A stretch of 64,000 nt of DNA from positions 57,821,865 to 57,885,864 of the forward strand of contig NC_092874.1 in the NCBI RefSeq assembly GCF_028372415.1, read 5' to 3'. Position numbers and translations under genes: made by a program. The DNA comes from Notamacropus eugenii. Taxonomy: Eukaryota; Chordata; Mammalia; Diprotodontia; Macropodidae. The notes below the pieces were generated by a model. That model made no database searches. It saw only the letters and a list, made by a program, of their open reading frames with translations, and was not told the DNA's origin. Positions 1-12,899 of the stretch are shown here, in pieces (position 1 is the stretch's first letter; the number at the start of each line of letters is the position of its first letter).

Positions 1-1159
1 ATGCCAACCCTTAAGATCCAGTGAGGAAGAGATGGGAAGTAAGCCAACATGAGAGGGACCTCACTCATACCTGAAATGAGTAAGGAGCAACTGAAAAACA
101 TATCCATAAATACAATTATATGTAGAAATACATCAAACACAACGGGCAAACAAGCAGGGATTAGGGATGCAGGGAGAGGAATAGAAGGCAGACTATAAGG
201 AATTAGATAGTTTGTAATATGATATTTCAGAAGGCAAAAGATAGGTAGGATCATAACCATGAATAACTCAGCCAACAAAACAGAATGTAGTGCTACAGGG
301 GGAAGAATAACCTTTAATGAAACAGAGGATCACCAAACATTCCTAATGAAAGGACCAGAGCTGTGCAGAACCTCTGAAATAAAAACAAAGGAGTCTAGAG
401 AAACAGAAAAAGCAAATATGAATGGATGCTCATAAGGGACTAAACAAGGAAAAGCTGCTTAATTCTAATATGGAAAGATGATCCATGTGTGTTCCCTCAG
501 GATCTGATCATCATCATGGTCTTAGAAGGAGTCCAATAATACAGAGGGCCTGGGAGTGGTTTTTAATGTTTTAATGACCTTAAAATAAGAAAAGAAAGAG
601 AAGAGGATGAAATACATTAGGGAAGGGAGAAATGAAAGAGGGAACTAATTAGGGAGCACAAAGAGAAGACTATCCAAGGAGGAAAGGAGGAGAGAACAGT
701 GAGGAACACTTGAACCTCACTTTCATCCAAACTGGCAGACGCAGGAAAACATCCACGCTATTGGCTACATTTCACTGAAAAGGGTTAAAACGGCGGGGGG
801 AGAGGGGGGAAGAAAAATTAAGAGGGAGGTCAGACTGAGGAAGTCCTAGCCAAAACAAACTCCTGGATCAGAAAAGAAGGATTTAAAGGTAAAGAAGGAT
901 AAGAACCTGTGATCTGGCTCTGAGGGAGGGAAAGAGATGAAAAGCAGCTGAACAGACACAGATCGCATCAAACCCGGAGCTCGCACTGATGCTGAGCACA
1001 CGCTCCTCTCATCACCAGAGAGAAAGAAAGTATATGAAGATGGAAGGAAACACACAATCAACTGTCATAATTGTGAATGTCAATGAAGCTGAACTGTACA
1101 ATGGCTCTATTATGCAGTTTAATTATGAAATATTAAACACATTTTTATCACCCGCAATG
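1..1159. other. TRDMT1: TRDMT1 intron 1, distal part in this window
   Basis: This lies downstream of TRDMT1 exon 1 on the minus strand, so it should be intronic. No TRDMT1 exon is visible. About 230-850 is purine-rich and resembles a degenerate marsupial interspersed repeat often found with L1 sequence, by recollection only. The short open frames at 846-1061 and 989-1225 have no recognisable domain and are not supported as genes. Confidence 0.5.
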
Positions 1160-2655
1160 CAACATTTCTTTAAGTTACCAACAAAAACTAGCAAGAAAAA
1201 AAATGGAAAGGTAATTTCCATTTAAAATAACTACGTGACAAATAAGATATCTGGGAGTCTATCTGCCAAAATACACACAAACATTCATATAAAACACTCA
1301 TTATACAAATAAAGATAAATCTAAATAATTGAAAAAATATGAATTACTCCTGGGTAGACCAAACCAATACAATAAAACGACAATACACTAAATTAATTTG
1401 CATTCTCAGTGCCATACCAATCAAATTACTAATGTATTACTTTATAGAGCTAGAAAAAATAATAACAAAATTCATTTGGAAGAACAAAAGGTCAAGAATC
1501 TGAAGGGAAATATGGGGGGTTGGGGGAAGGGAAGTAGTAAAGAAGGAGGCCTAGCAGTACCAGACCTCAAACTATATTACAAAGCAGTAATCATTATAAC
1601 AATTAGGTACTAATTAGAAATAGATAGGTTTGACCTGTGGAATAAATTAGGTACACAATTGGAGTAAAGGATTCATTTGACAAGTAATTGGTAAAAACGG
1701 AAAACAGTCTGGTAGAAACTAGATATAGACTAACACCTTGCAACCTATATCAAGTTAAGATCCAAATGACTACACAACTTAAACATAAAGTGTGACATCA
1801 TATACAAATTAGAAGAGCAAGGAAGAAATTACCCATCAGATTTTTGGAGAGAGGACAAATTCACAATCAAGGGATAGACAGGCTCTCAAAAGGTAAAATG
1901 GACAATTTTGATTCCATAAAATTTAAAAGTTCACAAACAAAACCAATGCAGTTAAAAATTGGAAGAAAAGCAGATAAATGGGGGAAAAGTCTTTGCAGCA
2001 ATCTCATTTCTAAGTATACTGGGAACTGATTTAAGAATAAGAGTCATTCCCCAATTCACAAATGATCAAAGGATATAAAGAGGCAGTTTTCAAAGGTGGA
2101 AATCCAACATATCAAAAGTCATATTAAAAATGCTCTAAATCACTAATAATTAGAGAAATGCGGATTAAACAACTCTGAGTTCCACCTCACACCCATCTGA
2201 CTGACAAAAAATGGAAAATGCCAAAAGCTGGAGGGACTATGAGAAAATATACATTAAAGCACTACTGGTGGAGCTATAAGTTTGTCCAGCCATTCTGGAA
2301 AGCTCGTAAGTCAAGGTACATAAAACTAAAACCCATTACAAATATGTATAGTCATACAAATTTCTGCATTGGCCAAATAATAACAATATTGTAAAAGCAA
2401 ACAACTTTGAAAGACTTAAAAACTCTGACTGATGCAATGACAACTCTGATTGCAGAGGCTTCTTCACACATACACATGCACACAAGCACACACGTACAAG
2501 CACACTAATGTGGGATTCCTTTTTGCTTAATTATACATATTTATTACATGGGTTTTGTTCTTCCTTCTTTTTCAAAAGGGGAAGGAGGTTTTGGTAGGAG
2601 GAAGAGAAGGTAGATTTTGGTTAACTGAAAAAAATAAGATTTAATTTAAAAATCC
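1160..2655 (+). mobile_element. L1 LINE remnant, 5'-truncated (ORF2 C-terminal part and 3' UTR)
   Basis: Conceptual translation of about 1395-1620 gives the end of an L1 ORF2 reverse-transcriptase region, with stretches such as AIPIK, FIWKNK and a degraded LPDFKLYYKA-like segment, broken by stops and frameshifts. About 2040-2300 matches the ORF2 C-terminal region. About 2365-2655 matches the marsupial L1 3' UTR and ends in an A-rich tail. Several internal deletions are evident. It is a dead copy within TRDMT1 intron 1. Confidence 0.8.
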
Positions 2656-3424
2656 CTTATAGTGTTGCTTATTTAAAACTATCCATCCCTTGGCTTGTAA
2701 CATTTAAAAAAATACTCCATACAAGAAGAATTATCTCATTGTATAGATTCTCCTTGACGTCTGGTTCTTTTCCGACTCAAAAGCCCCTATTACTGAGATT
2801 CCTGACAAAGCTTTCAAGCCTCATCCCCTGTGCTGCCACTCAGGCCCTTTACCATGCCATGGTTCTCTCTTAAAGTCTCTCTTTATCCAGGCAAAATTAC
2901 AATAACTTTCAAGGAGAAAAAAAAAGAGTTTTACAGGTACACTCCCAATTTAGAAGAAAAATCACCAACAACTATTCAAAAACAATTACCTACCTCCTCA
3001 GTAGGGAACTTTTTGCTTTAGCCAAATTGTGCTTCATATTTTCCGGTGTGATAACCAATTCCATAAATAAAACAAAGTAAAGGCGTCTAGCAGGCCAAAT
3101 AAGCTAGTAAACTTTTTACCCAATTTAAACCTGTTTTCTCTCCAACGCTGAGGTATCATGGAAGCAATGCTCCCCCCTCTCAGTCAGATAAGAGTTTGTT
3201 AGAGTTATTCTTGTGTGATCTTTTCCAGGGGGATCCTTAACAGTTGTCTCTTACACTTTGGTCATGGAAGACTAAAAATAAACATCCAACCTGCACATAA
3301 TCTTACTCAGATGATCTTTAACTTAAAAGTGCCTTGCTGGCAGGAAATTCCCATTTCTGTGTACCCACCATACTGACCCCAACAGGGGCTTGCACACAAG
3401 AAGGGAGAAAAGGAGGCCATTTAA
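2656..3424. other. TRDMT1 intron 1, no recognised element
   Basis: AT-rich sequence without a recognisable gene. A 63-codon open frame at 2830-3021 has no domain signature and no splice support. I see nothing else. Confidence 0.4.
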
Positions 3425-4150
3425 TTATTTTGGAGAAGGATGGAATTTTAGAGTTCAAAAAAGGTCCTTAGAAATTATCTAGTTTAAACTCCATTTCACT
3501 GGTAAGAAAATAAGACCAACCCTGACATCTCTGATTGTTCGTAACTTGAAAAACACCAGAGAAATGCAAGCTATTGTTACTAGACACAACAGCTCACTTA
3601 CAGTACCCTGTTACAGAAATGGACACTCCTGTTAAGTACTTGGGCCCCACGGAGCCTTACAACAATCCTGTCCCCAGATGAGGAAACAAAGTTCCGAAGG
3701 CCGTCCAAACTGACAACTCAGGCAGAACTGAGCCTCTTCTGAATCCAAGCTCTCTCTTCCTTCCATTATCCTCTGCAAGGCTAAACAACTGCCTGGGAAG
3801 TGAAAAGAAGGTGAAGAAAGGGTCTTCAAATGGACAGGGAGCCCAGGAAGCTGGCAACAGGGTTAGGAAAGAAGATTTTTGTTAGCCCTTTCTACATTTA
3901 AAAGGCATATATGTGTGTGTATATATATGTATACGTACATATATATACATATATATACATATACATATATATTGAGAGTACATCAAAAATCATAGAATGG
4001 TAGAGTAAGACAGGACGTTGGGGGCACATAAAGGCTAAATGCCTCATTGAGAGATGAGGAAACTGGAGTGCAGAGAATTAATTAGACATAGTAAGCTGGT
4101 CTTCTAACTCTTCAATTCAGCATTCTTTCCACTACACCACACTGGCTCTA
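3425..4150 (-). repeat. MIR-like SINE remnants flanking an AT/GT microsatellite
   Basis: Two degraded CORE-SINE-like copies in reverse orientation lie at about 3425-3740 and 3990-4147. They carry the usual landmarks: a gaggaaact-type core and a tRNA-side end resembling ctttccactacaccac. Between them, about 3903-3973 is an imperfect (TA)n/(CATA)n tract. Open frames at 3632-3857 overlap the first copy and are not genes. Confidence 0.55.
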
Positions 4151-4904
4151 GGGCTCTATCTATTTAAGAGTAAGACAAGAATATCACTTCGTAAAACCTA
4201 GACTCCATCAACCCAGAGCATCAAAAATAATGAAGCTTGAAGTAAGTTCAGAAGAAAAAGAATCAATGCAATCCATTTGAGTTGTTGTTATTATTATATC
4301 CTGATAATAACATTTAGTCATGCATCTGTTTCACTCACTGCCAAGGCTTTTCAAAATTCTGCAGCTTTTTTAGCTCCAAAATCTATCTGTTCTTTGCTTC
4401 TCCCTTATTTTTCTATATCAATATTATTTATTCCTTCATCAATAAACTTCACTCTAACTGAATCATTCAAATCTTTTTAAATCTCTCCAATGACTTAAAG
4501 GAATTAATCTCTGAAGGTCAAAGTGGTTATCACAGGAACAAATGGGGCTGTCAGAGGATCTGAATTCACCTTCCAACTCTTCCATTTACATTGAATTTAC
4601 AGTGTGATCTCAGGTAAGTTGCTTAAACTCTGTGAACTTCAATTTTCTCAGTGTAAAGTAGGGTTACCATCTGTACACAACCCTTACCTCACAAGTTTAT
4701 CTGAGGATCAAAAAGCTGACTTTTGACTCACTACATGTGAAGTAAACCTCAGGGGTTGTTACCCTTTTCTGGAAATGTGATTCCACTTTTGGTTTTGTAT
4801 TGTAATAGCTTTTGGGCAGAAACTATTATCTGATAAATTACATCCATACCAAAAAAATCACACAATGGAACATATACACAAATGGCAGCAAATTCATTGT
4901 GCTT

Positions 4905-5110
4905 GCCCTTCATTTTCCAGGAGGACCACGACATCAAGACAATGACATGACTTGCAGTTGACTTTGAGTGAGGGAGGGCTGTACAAGGTCACCAACCTCA
5001 CTTTCTTCTGCTGAGCCATCTGGGTCCAATGGCCTGATATTCAACAGGATGGCTGGAGATAGCCCAGGAAATGGGAGACCCTGGCCCTTTCAAGCTAAGC
5101 AAACTCATTA
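4905..5110 (+). repeat. Marsupial interspersed repeat, family A, copy 1
   Basis: This segment shares a collinear series of blocks with 12405-12590: a gacatcaagatgatgac-like start, tgacttgcagttgact, a middle block with ccatctgggtccaatgg, and an end block grossly gggagaccctggcc. The similarity is clear by eye. Part of it is also shared with 7445-7870. The family could not be named with certainty. Confidence 0.6.
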
Positions 5111-6340
5111 GGAATAACTGGATATGGAAAACAAACCAGATTATCAATACCAAGTGTCCAATGACCTTAAAAGATAGATTTGCAAGAAGGAAAAAACTCC
5201 ACAAAGACTCTTAGAAACCTGGCAAAAGCCATTCAAAAAAAAGATGGTGAGGTGGGTAGCCCTAAGTGAACCCAAAATCAGTTATCTGCCCACTGAACAT
5301 TAGAAAAGCAATCAGAAAACTTTAAAAAAAGGATACCTTCAGTGAAATCCATGTCATTCACCATAGAATAAAGACTACCATAGTTAAGGGCTCCTGGGCT
5401 GGGCTCACACAAAGTAATCTTAAAGCAATCTGTAAGTCACTGTGTAAACATAAAGTATTATTGTTTTTATTACCAAAGCTTACCAAAAAAATGAATAATT
5501 CGCTGACCACAGTGTACTTCACAGAACAAAATACCAAGTCTTTTAAATGTTAGGGAGTGTTCCTGCGCATCCTAAATCTAAGGACAGAAATCAAAGCAAG
5601 GAAAATTTAGCATAGAAATTGCAAATTTTTAGGCAAATGCAACAGGAGTGGGGTAAAGAAGCTTCTTCCAGCACCCAAAAAATTAAACAAAGCCAAAGAT
5701 CCAAAAGTACCATCTGGTGACACCTTTATTAGCAGGGGAAAATATCTCACAACGTTCGGTAAAAGAGCAAAAACCCTTATAAACACATGTAATTACAAAG
5801 TGGTTTGGCTAAAGTCCAAATTGGCAAATATATTAGTGAGGACTGGAGACAACTTAAGACGTATAACAAAGGAGTCAGTGATGAGTAATAAATGTGAAAC
5901 TCACCTTTTTGACCAAAAATAAGGACTTGGACCAATTTTGCTAGTGTTATTAGGTACTACATGGAAAGAACTCAAAGTTGACACCCTGGCTGGATTTCTG
6001 ACACTTTTTGGTAGAGCAGGCCTATTTACTTTTAGGATTACCTCCAAGATTTTGAGCACCATTAAAAAATCAAATCACCCAGGGCTTTCTTTCCCCCCAT
6101 TTCATACACATTTATTATTTTTACCGAAACCATTTTCATTCTTCATTGTTTAACTTCTCTTAAAATTAGAAACACGATATAATGTATAACTTCGTGTTGT
6201 ACGCATGGACTTCTGAAGCATGCCCTTTCAAATGTCATTGATAGACACCTCACAACACTGCATGACTTCATCTTCTTTCTGAAAGCAGAGGCTGGGAAAT
6301 GTCATAGGCTATGGCAGCAAACCATATAAAAAGGTTTGAC
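5111..6340. other. TRDMT1 intron 1, no recognised element
   Basis: AT-rich sequence without a recognisable gene, tRNA or simple repeat. The 71-codon open frame at 5938-6153 has no domain features. Confidence 0.4.
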
Positions 6341-6465
6341 ACATGCATTGATCAATCAACAAGCATTTATTCAGCACCCATTATGTGCCAGGCATTGTAC
6401 TTTAGGCATTTAGGGATACAGACCCAAAAAATGAAATAATCTCTACTCATACAATTATATTTTAG
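6341..6465 (-). repeat. L2-type LINE 3' end, reverse orientation
   Basis: It carries the reversed L2 3' landmark (aagcatttattcagcaccc followed by tatgtgccaggcattg), which is the complement of the familiar tagtgcctggcacatagt...aataaatgctt end of L2 and related SINEs. It is a short fragment in TRDMT1 intron 1. Confidence 0.7.
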
Positions 6466-7089
6466 GGTCTACATTTGGGAAATTAGTACAAGAAAATGTA
6501 AACACAAAGGAAAATAAATTTCTCTAGTGATTTTGGAGTTTATTGAAAAGCAATAATGTGACTTTTATTAAAACTTGTAGGAAAAATATTGCCAAAATAA
6601 GCCAGTTCTAAGTGGTGTCTGTCCAGAACAGAGCAAAGCCCAAGAGCACTGGAGAATGGTACTTTGAGAGAAAGATTCACCATATGGAAGAAGAACAGAT
6701 CTGTTTTAGGTTCTTATTTATTAATTGTCAAACAGATAACATCGCTTTTTTTTTTTTTAACAATGTCTATGATCCGATAGGGGATACCAGCAAAGTTAGT
6801 AATAGGGAAAATGCCTGCAAAAGGAAATTCCATTTATCCAAAGACCTTCATTATAAAGTATGTTCCCAAGGGGTACAAGGGTTGGAAGAACACACTACAA
6901 AAAAATGTACCTGAAAACTTTTGGGAAAGAAAACATTTATAACAGTGGCTAGATGAAAATAAAGTCAGGTGAGAGTGTAGGAATTCAAAAGGATAGCACT
7001 AAGATCAAAGCCTAGATCATGTTGAGACTTGCGATAAATGCTAAGGATAACAGAAAGTCTGGGTAGGGGTGCTTCTTTCTTATTACAAA

Positions 7090-7285
7090 TTTTTAAAATT
7101 TAGAACTCAAGAAATCTAAATACAGATTGAAGCACTACTGTTATTTTACTTTATTTTTCTTGAGGTTTTTTTTGCTTGTGTTTTCTTTTACAACATGACT
7201 AATATGGAAATATGTTTTGCATATTAAAAATAGGTTAAAATTGTTATTATATGTAATTGGGGGAAAATAAAATACTAATTTTTTT
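7090..7285 (+). mobile_element. L1 3' UTR fragment
   Basis: Matches the marsupial L1 3' UTR landmarks also seen intact near 61390-61500: cagattgaagcactac, a T-rich run, then acaacatgactaatatgg and tgttttgcat. Only the terminal portion is present. Confidence 0.7.
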
Positions 7286-7444
7286 AAAGCAGAAAAAAGT
7301 AAATTTTAAAAATTCAATATTATTTTATTTTCAGTTCCCAATTCTCTCCCTCCTGACCCCCCCACCCATTAAGAAGGCAAGAAAAACAAAATGGGGGGAG
7401 GGGTGCATTTTTAACTATATTACACTTGCTATTTGTTCATTGTT

Positions 7445-7870
7445 TTTGAAGGGCACCAATGCCATCACCACGGAGTAATGTCTTGACTCCTGAATGAACT
7501 GGATTTAAATGAGGTTTGCCTCACAAGGTCATCAGCCCAGTCCAAGGGCATAACAAAAGTCAAGATGACTGGCGATGACCCAGGATGCAGTAGATGAGCT
7601 TGGTGTTTTCAATATCTGACTAAGCTCTAAGTGCTCCACAGCACCTGCTTCAATAGCTGCTGGAACAAATTGTTCCCATCCACCCATCCTGCTGGGGGGA
7701 TTTCTTTATATGCTTGGAGTAGACACCCCTCTAACTCACTGACAGATCTGAGGCCCACTAGTTACCCTCACCCTTGTATAGCCCATCTGCTGACAAGGTT
7801 TACCAGGGTGTGGCCACTGTGCATGCTAAAGCTTCTTGAAGCCACAGGTGACAACAAAGGTAGATGAACA
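7445..7870 (+). repeat. Marsupial interspersed repeat, family A, longest copy
   Basis: The block gatgactggcgatgaccc aligns with gatggctggagatagccc at 5049 and gacgaccagagggggccc at 12533, tying this copy to family A. It continues at least 250 bp further than the other two. The 78-codon open frame at 7631-7867 lies entirely inside it and is not supported as a gene. Confidence 0.5.
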
Positions 7871-8139
7871 GCCATGAAAAGGCTACATTACTACATTACA
7901 GCTAATAAGAATATTAAAGAAGAAACAGGCTTGGTGTCTGAGGTAGATGGGATAATAACAGGCAAGGGAAAGAAGGCAAAAGATCTTTCATTTTGCTTCA
8001 GACTGTAAGCTTAGTTGACCTTGTGTTTTTAGACTGGACTTATGATTTTAGCAGTATGTGGAAACTCTCCAGAGAAGAACACAAATAAAAATATAGTAAC
8101 AAAGTCCATAGCTACCAGATTAGGAGACACACGCATCCT

Positions 8140-8740
8140 GTATCCCAAAGTACTAAAGAACTTGAGAATGGGATTACTGAGCCAGTGATGAGGATCTGTG
8201 AAAAACAGTGGAAAATGAGAAAGATGCCCTAGGACTAGAGATAATTTTTAATAAAAGGAAGGTAGATTCTTTAAGCCATAAATTAGTAAACTCGACTTCA
8301 ATTTTTAGCAAAATTCTATAAAGGAACTATTGATTGCTGTGAGTCAATAGGTGCTGACCAAGAATAAATCACCTCAGCATAGCCTCCTGTCCTCTTCTAG
8401 AATAACTCAAGTGTAGTATCACTGTGTAGCACAACAACATAGGTACAGCAAAGTCTCTGACAATATTGAGAAATAGGAAGTGGAAAGTAAAGCTGATTCA
8501 AAACTGGTTAAATCCCTGAATCCAAAGGCTGATGATTAATGATTGACGGAAATCCAAAGAAAATTCTGGAGCTTTGTCTATGACGTGGATGAAGATAATA
8601 CAAAGGCAGGCATAACTACTCTCTAGATAACGTAACAGGGCACCTAACATCTGACCATTTGTTGGCAATGTTGTAGAGGGGACTCTTGATTAGATTAAGG
8701 ATAGACTAAATGGCCTGTGAGGTCCGCTGTGAACTCTGAG
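8140..8740 (+). mobile_element. L3/CR1-type LINE remnant
   Basis: About 8150-8330 resembles the CR1/L3 reverse-transcriptase stretch that contains a ttgacttcaattcctggcaa-like block. About 8490-8515 contains an aaaactggttaaat block from the same domain. About 8625-8735 matches the 3' end (ttgtagaggggact, aggatagactaaatggcc, tgtgaggtcc). Internal segments are missing. It is an ancient decayed copy. Confidence 0.65.
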
Positions 8741-9399
8741 AGCAGGACTTGTTGGTCGCCATATGACCCATCTGGGCCATACTCTATCACACTCCTCATT
8801 TGATGCATACCTTGAGAGACCCCAGCTCCCAAGTTTTTGGCTCATTCACAGCTCAGACTTTTCTGATGCCTTCCACTAATTCTGGGATCAGTGGTTCCAA
8901 AAATCAATGATTCTTCCACACGTTGAAAATATTCTGCCTAAATAATGCCTTCTACAATATTCATTACATATAGGTACAGGCTAAAGGATGAGTTGTTTTT
9001 TTCAAGATTATATATAAAGTGTCAAATTAGCATACACTGTAAGTGACTCACATATTGCCATACTGCAGAATTTTTATACCATGGAAACTGACTTTCAAAA
9101 ATCTTTTTTTTTGTCTGCATGTGATTTTTGTAATTAAAATCATTGATACTGGCCTTCAAATAAACAAAACCTTGTGTGGGGACTGGAATATACCATTATT
9201 TCTATAAGAAAGAACTTTTCCATTTTTCAATGACCAACTTATAATCCTTCAAGTGAGAAATTTCCCAACTGTGTGTTTCTCTAAGGTTGGGCATCACCAC
9301 TCTTTGTGGGAGGTGTATCTGTACTTATTACTAAAAATTCCACTATAAGAAACACTCTGACTGCTTTGTAGAACACAGTGCGCTAGGATGTGATCGTCT

Positions 9400-9600
9400 C
9401 AGCACAGGATTTAGAAGTGGAATGATGTTTAGAGATTACTTAGTATCCTTTCAGTTTACAAATGAGAAAACCTAGCCCAGAGAGATGAATGACTTGCCCC
9501 TACTTACACTGGTGGCAACAGAAAAAGATCACTTGAACTCATGTCTGCTGACTCCCACAGTACCAAGCAGTACCAAGGATTTACCTGCAACATGTCTCAC
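9400..9600 (-). repeat. MIR-like SINE remnant
   Basis: Reverse-oriented CORE-SINE signature: aaatgagaaaacctagcccagag, a short gap, then gacttgcccc and a degraded tRNA-side end. It is one of many such copies in the intron. Confidence 0.5.
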
Positions 9601-10089
9601 TGGTGAATGAGAAAACCATGCGCTCTCCTACTACAGATCAAAAAAACAAAAAAACAAACCTGAGTGAAACTTTATTATTCAACTTAACTGTAAACTGCCT
9701 TAATAAACTCTGTTTGGCAACTAAACAATTCAACCAAAATTTAGGCTAAAAATTATTTTTCTTTCCTTACTTCCTTCTAAGACTGAAAGTTGCCAAAGAA
9801 GTTATCAAAGTACTTCTAGCACAGTGCCTTGCATTAAGCAAGAGCTAATAAATCTCTGTTGAAAGTAGGCCTGAAAATTAAAAGAAAATGTTCTCATCAG
9901 ATAGTTTAAACAATGCTGCTTCAGGGAAAGGAAGAAAGCGAATTCAAAAGCTCACCAGAAAAAGGCAAAGTTAGTATATACTTCTACTTGAGAAATAAAG
10001 CTAATTCTCAGCCGAAAATGAAGGAAAGTGACAAAGGGCCTAAGATGGGAAGCTTCAGAGGGTTAGCAGCTGTTAATAGTTATATATCA

Positions 10090-11075
10090 CTATAAGGTTC
10101 ACAATATGTTTGCCTTATATACCTTATTTTAATGAATCCTCACAACAATCCTCTCAGCTAGATGCCACAGGCTTATGATCCTCATTTTACAAGAAGTAAA
10201 GTCTATGCTGATGGTCACAAGCCAGGATTAAAACCCAGAAGAATCAGTAAGCATTTATTAAGCAACCACCATTCACTAGGTACTGGGCATACAAAGTGAT
10301 CTCTTTAGGGATCATTTTCTACTGGATTTCCCCTGACTGCAAGTCAAGGCTGCCTCTACTACACAGCTGCTTTCTCTCCCATGGCTTATATAATTTTTGT
10401 GCTGAGAGAAATGTTGGAGATTACCCAATCAAATCCCCTTATTTTAAAAGATGAAAAAAACAGGCTTTAGAGGTTAAATGACTTGCCAAAAGTCCAGACA
10501 TTTAAGAGAAGAATGAAGAATTGGGTAACTACACCACATTCCTACTCCAACAAGCAATCAACCAATCCATCCACAAGCATTTATAAAATATCTACAGTAT
10601 ACCAGTCACTGTGCTGTGCCCCAAGTACACAAAATCAAAAATGAAACAGTCCTTGCTCCTCAAGAAGTAGCATTTCACATGGGGAAACAATATGCGCATA
10701 GCCAAGCAAATACAACACAAACACAAGGTAGCTTAATGGGGAGGGCAGTAGCAGTTGGGAATCAGGACAGGTTTCAAGTAGAAGACGGTACTTGAGCTGA
10801 ATCCTGAAGAGGTACAGGTGAAGTCTGTTTATGGGAGATGTCTGGTGCAAAGGTATGGGGAGGGAAATGAGTGTCACGTGTGAAAAACAGCAAGAGCCTA
10901 AAATTCAGAAATGGAGTAATGTATAAAGGTTGGCTAAGGCCAGGTCAGGAAGGCTCTTAAAAGCCAGAGAAATCTTATTCCCAGAGGTAACATGGAGCTG
11001 CTTAGAGTTTGTGGAGTAGGGGAGGAATATGGTTAGAATGAACCAAAGCTAAATTTCAATAAGAATTTTTTACCT
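10090..11075 (-). repeat. MIR fragment followed by L2-type elements, reverse orientation
   Basis: About 10097-10220 is a reversed MIR (aatcctcacaacaatcct). About 10235-10300 is a short reversed L2 3' end. About 10560-11075 begins with another reversed L2-type 3' end (acaagcatttataaaat) and continues in the recurrent element also seen at 14540-15150 and 17260-17660. The 80-codon open frame at 10635-10877 is inside it and is rejected. Confidence 0.6.
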
Positions 11076-11679
11076 GTTTCCTCATAAATAAAATGAAGAG
11101 GCTGTACAAGATCTTAAATTCAGCTCAAGTTCTCTATCTATAATTGGGTGACTTAAGCTAGTATCAAAACTGAACATTTCAGAAATCAAGGTGAAAGGTA
11201 GGGACTATTATGTTCTTTCATCCTTATATCTATATAGTGACTGGCACACAGAAGGTTAATAACTGCTCTTTGAATGATAACTAGAAAATCAATATGCTTA
11301 CTCTACTAAAGCTCTATAGTAACTTAAAACCTTAGCCTGGCTGAAAGGCAAGTACAAGCCTTCTGAGCAGTTTTGTGCTTTTGCTTAGTTTCACGGTCAG
11401 ATCAATTTTAATTAACTAACTTGAAGACAAAATGTATGAGACAGAAGGGTTGGATTCGGAATTAGGAAGACCCAGGTCCAAATCCTACCTCTGAATCTTG
11501 AAGTGAATAAGCAGCACACCTCTCAGAGACCCAGATTACCTAGGACTATAAACTGCAAACATATGGCATATGTATTTGTGGAAGAAATTTCCACACAGAT
11601 GAAATCACAGGGATAGATCATCTTCCCCCCCTACCCCCATCCCCATACAATGGACCTCAGAATCTGTATGGAAGAAACC

Positions 11680-11860
11680 TCAGAAGGATATCTAATCTGA
11701 TTCCCTCAGTTTTCAGTTAAGAGATTTGAGGTCCAGGAAGCTGACTTGCCCAAGGTCACAAAGGTAATTAATTAGCTTCTGAAGTGAAAGGTAAACCACA
11801 TCCTCCCAGTCCAGAGCCAGTGATTTTTTTCCACTGTACCACCATTTCCTGCCATTGTGG
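11680..11860 (-). repeat. MIR-like SINE remnant
   Basis: Reverse-oriented copy with ttgcccaaggtcacaaagg in the core and ttccactgtaccacc at the tRNA end. The minus-strand open frame at 11713-11898 overlaps it and is rejected. Confidence 0.6.
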
Positions 11861-12034
11861 GTTCTAAAAAGGTTCTGCAGGAGTTGTAAAGACCTCAAAC
11901 CATTTCAGAAGACAGATGATAATACTCCTGATATTAAAGGTCCTGATATTCAATATACAGATGGAATCAAGATGAATTCAAGACATACATTGTTTAGACA
12001 TGGACAAATTATGAATGTTTGATTTGACCATGTC

Positions 12035-12385
12035 CATATGTTACAACCTGGTCCTTTTCCACCTTTTCAGGCTTCTTATCACTGACTCTCTGATCCAGTG
12101 GCCTCCAGGCTGTTCCTCGAACAAGACACTACTTTCCATCTCCTCTCCTTTTCACTGGCTGGCGCCCCTCACAGCTGGAATTCATTCTTCTCATCTCCAC
12201 CTTCTGGCATTTCTGGCTTCCTTGAAGTCCCAACTACAATCCCCCCTTTTAGAGGTGGCCTCCCCCAGGCCCTGACCCTCCATCCCTGCCTATATTACTT
12301 CCAATTTGTCCTACTTTAGCTTGGCTTGGCATACTCCTGGACCATCACAGGTGCTTAATAAATGCTTGTTGATTTGACTGAAGGG
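12035..12385 (+). repeat. L2 LINE 3' end, forward orientation
   Basis: Pyrimidine-rich L2 3' region ending in aggtgcttaataaatgcttg. The overlapping 86- and 73-codon open frames at 12015-12319 are products of this pyrimidine-rich LINE tail, not genes. Confidence 0.75.
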
Positions 12386-12404
12386 AAGTTGCGTTTGTCC
12401 TTAG

Positions 12405-12595
12405 TTCTACAAGAGGGCCATGACATCAAGATGATGACGTGACTTGCAGTTGACTGATTTCAGGAAGCCAGGGCTGTGCTAGGTCTTTCTCCTCCAGAGT
12501 CACCTGGATCCAGCGGCCTGACGTTCATCAGGACGACCAGAGGGGGCCCAGGACGCAAGGGGAGACCCTGGCCATTTTAGCTAACGTCTTATATC
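12405..12595 (+). repeat. Marsupial interspersed repeat, family A, copy 3
   Basis: Collinear with 4905-5110, sharing tgacttgcagttgact and gggagaccctggcc. It lies directly after the L2 fragment and about 640 bp from TRDMT1 exon 1. Confidence 0.6.
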
Positions 12596-12659
12596 ACATT
12601 CTCCCTTGGAGTGAGATACACCCATTCAATGAACAGGCTTCTTTAAGGGATGGCCCCCT

Positions 12660-12695
12660 TAATCAAAAAAAAAAGAAAGAAAGAAAGAAAAAACC
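12660..12695 (+). repeat. Poly-A / (AAAG)n simple repeat
   Basis: A run of A followed by several AAAG units. It could be the decayed tail of the preceding retroposon, about 70 bp away. Confidence 0.7.
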
Positions 12696-12899
12696 TGGGA
12701 GGGGAAGACCCTCAAGGTTCCTGCATAAAGAGAAACAATTCCTATTTAGTATTTACTAAAGGGAAATACTTGGGATGGAAAGGAGATAAGTATCAGTTAA
12801 CTGGAAAATGAAAGAAGTTACTTTAAAAACAGATGTGAAAACGGAGGTGGGAGAAGGGAGGAGCAAGCTTTACACCCCCGGGTGGCCCTGCAAGGATGG

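Noticed and set aside
3903..3973. TATA-rich stretch as a promoter
   Set aside because: It is an AT/GT microsatellite with no adjacent exon or CpG island.
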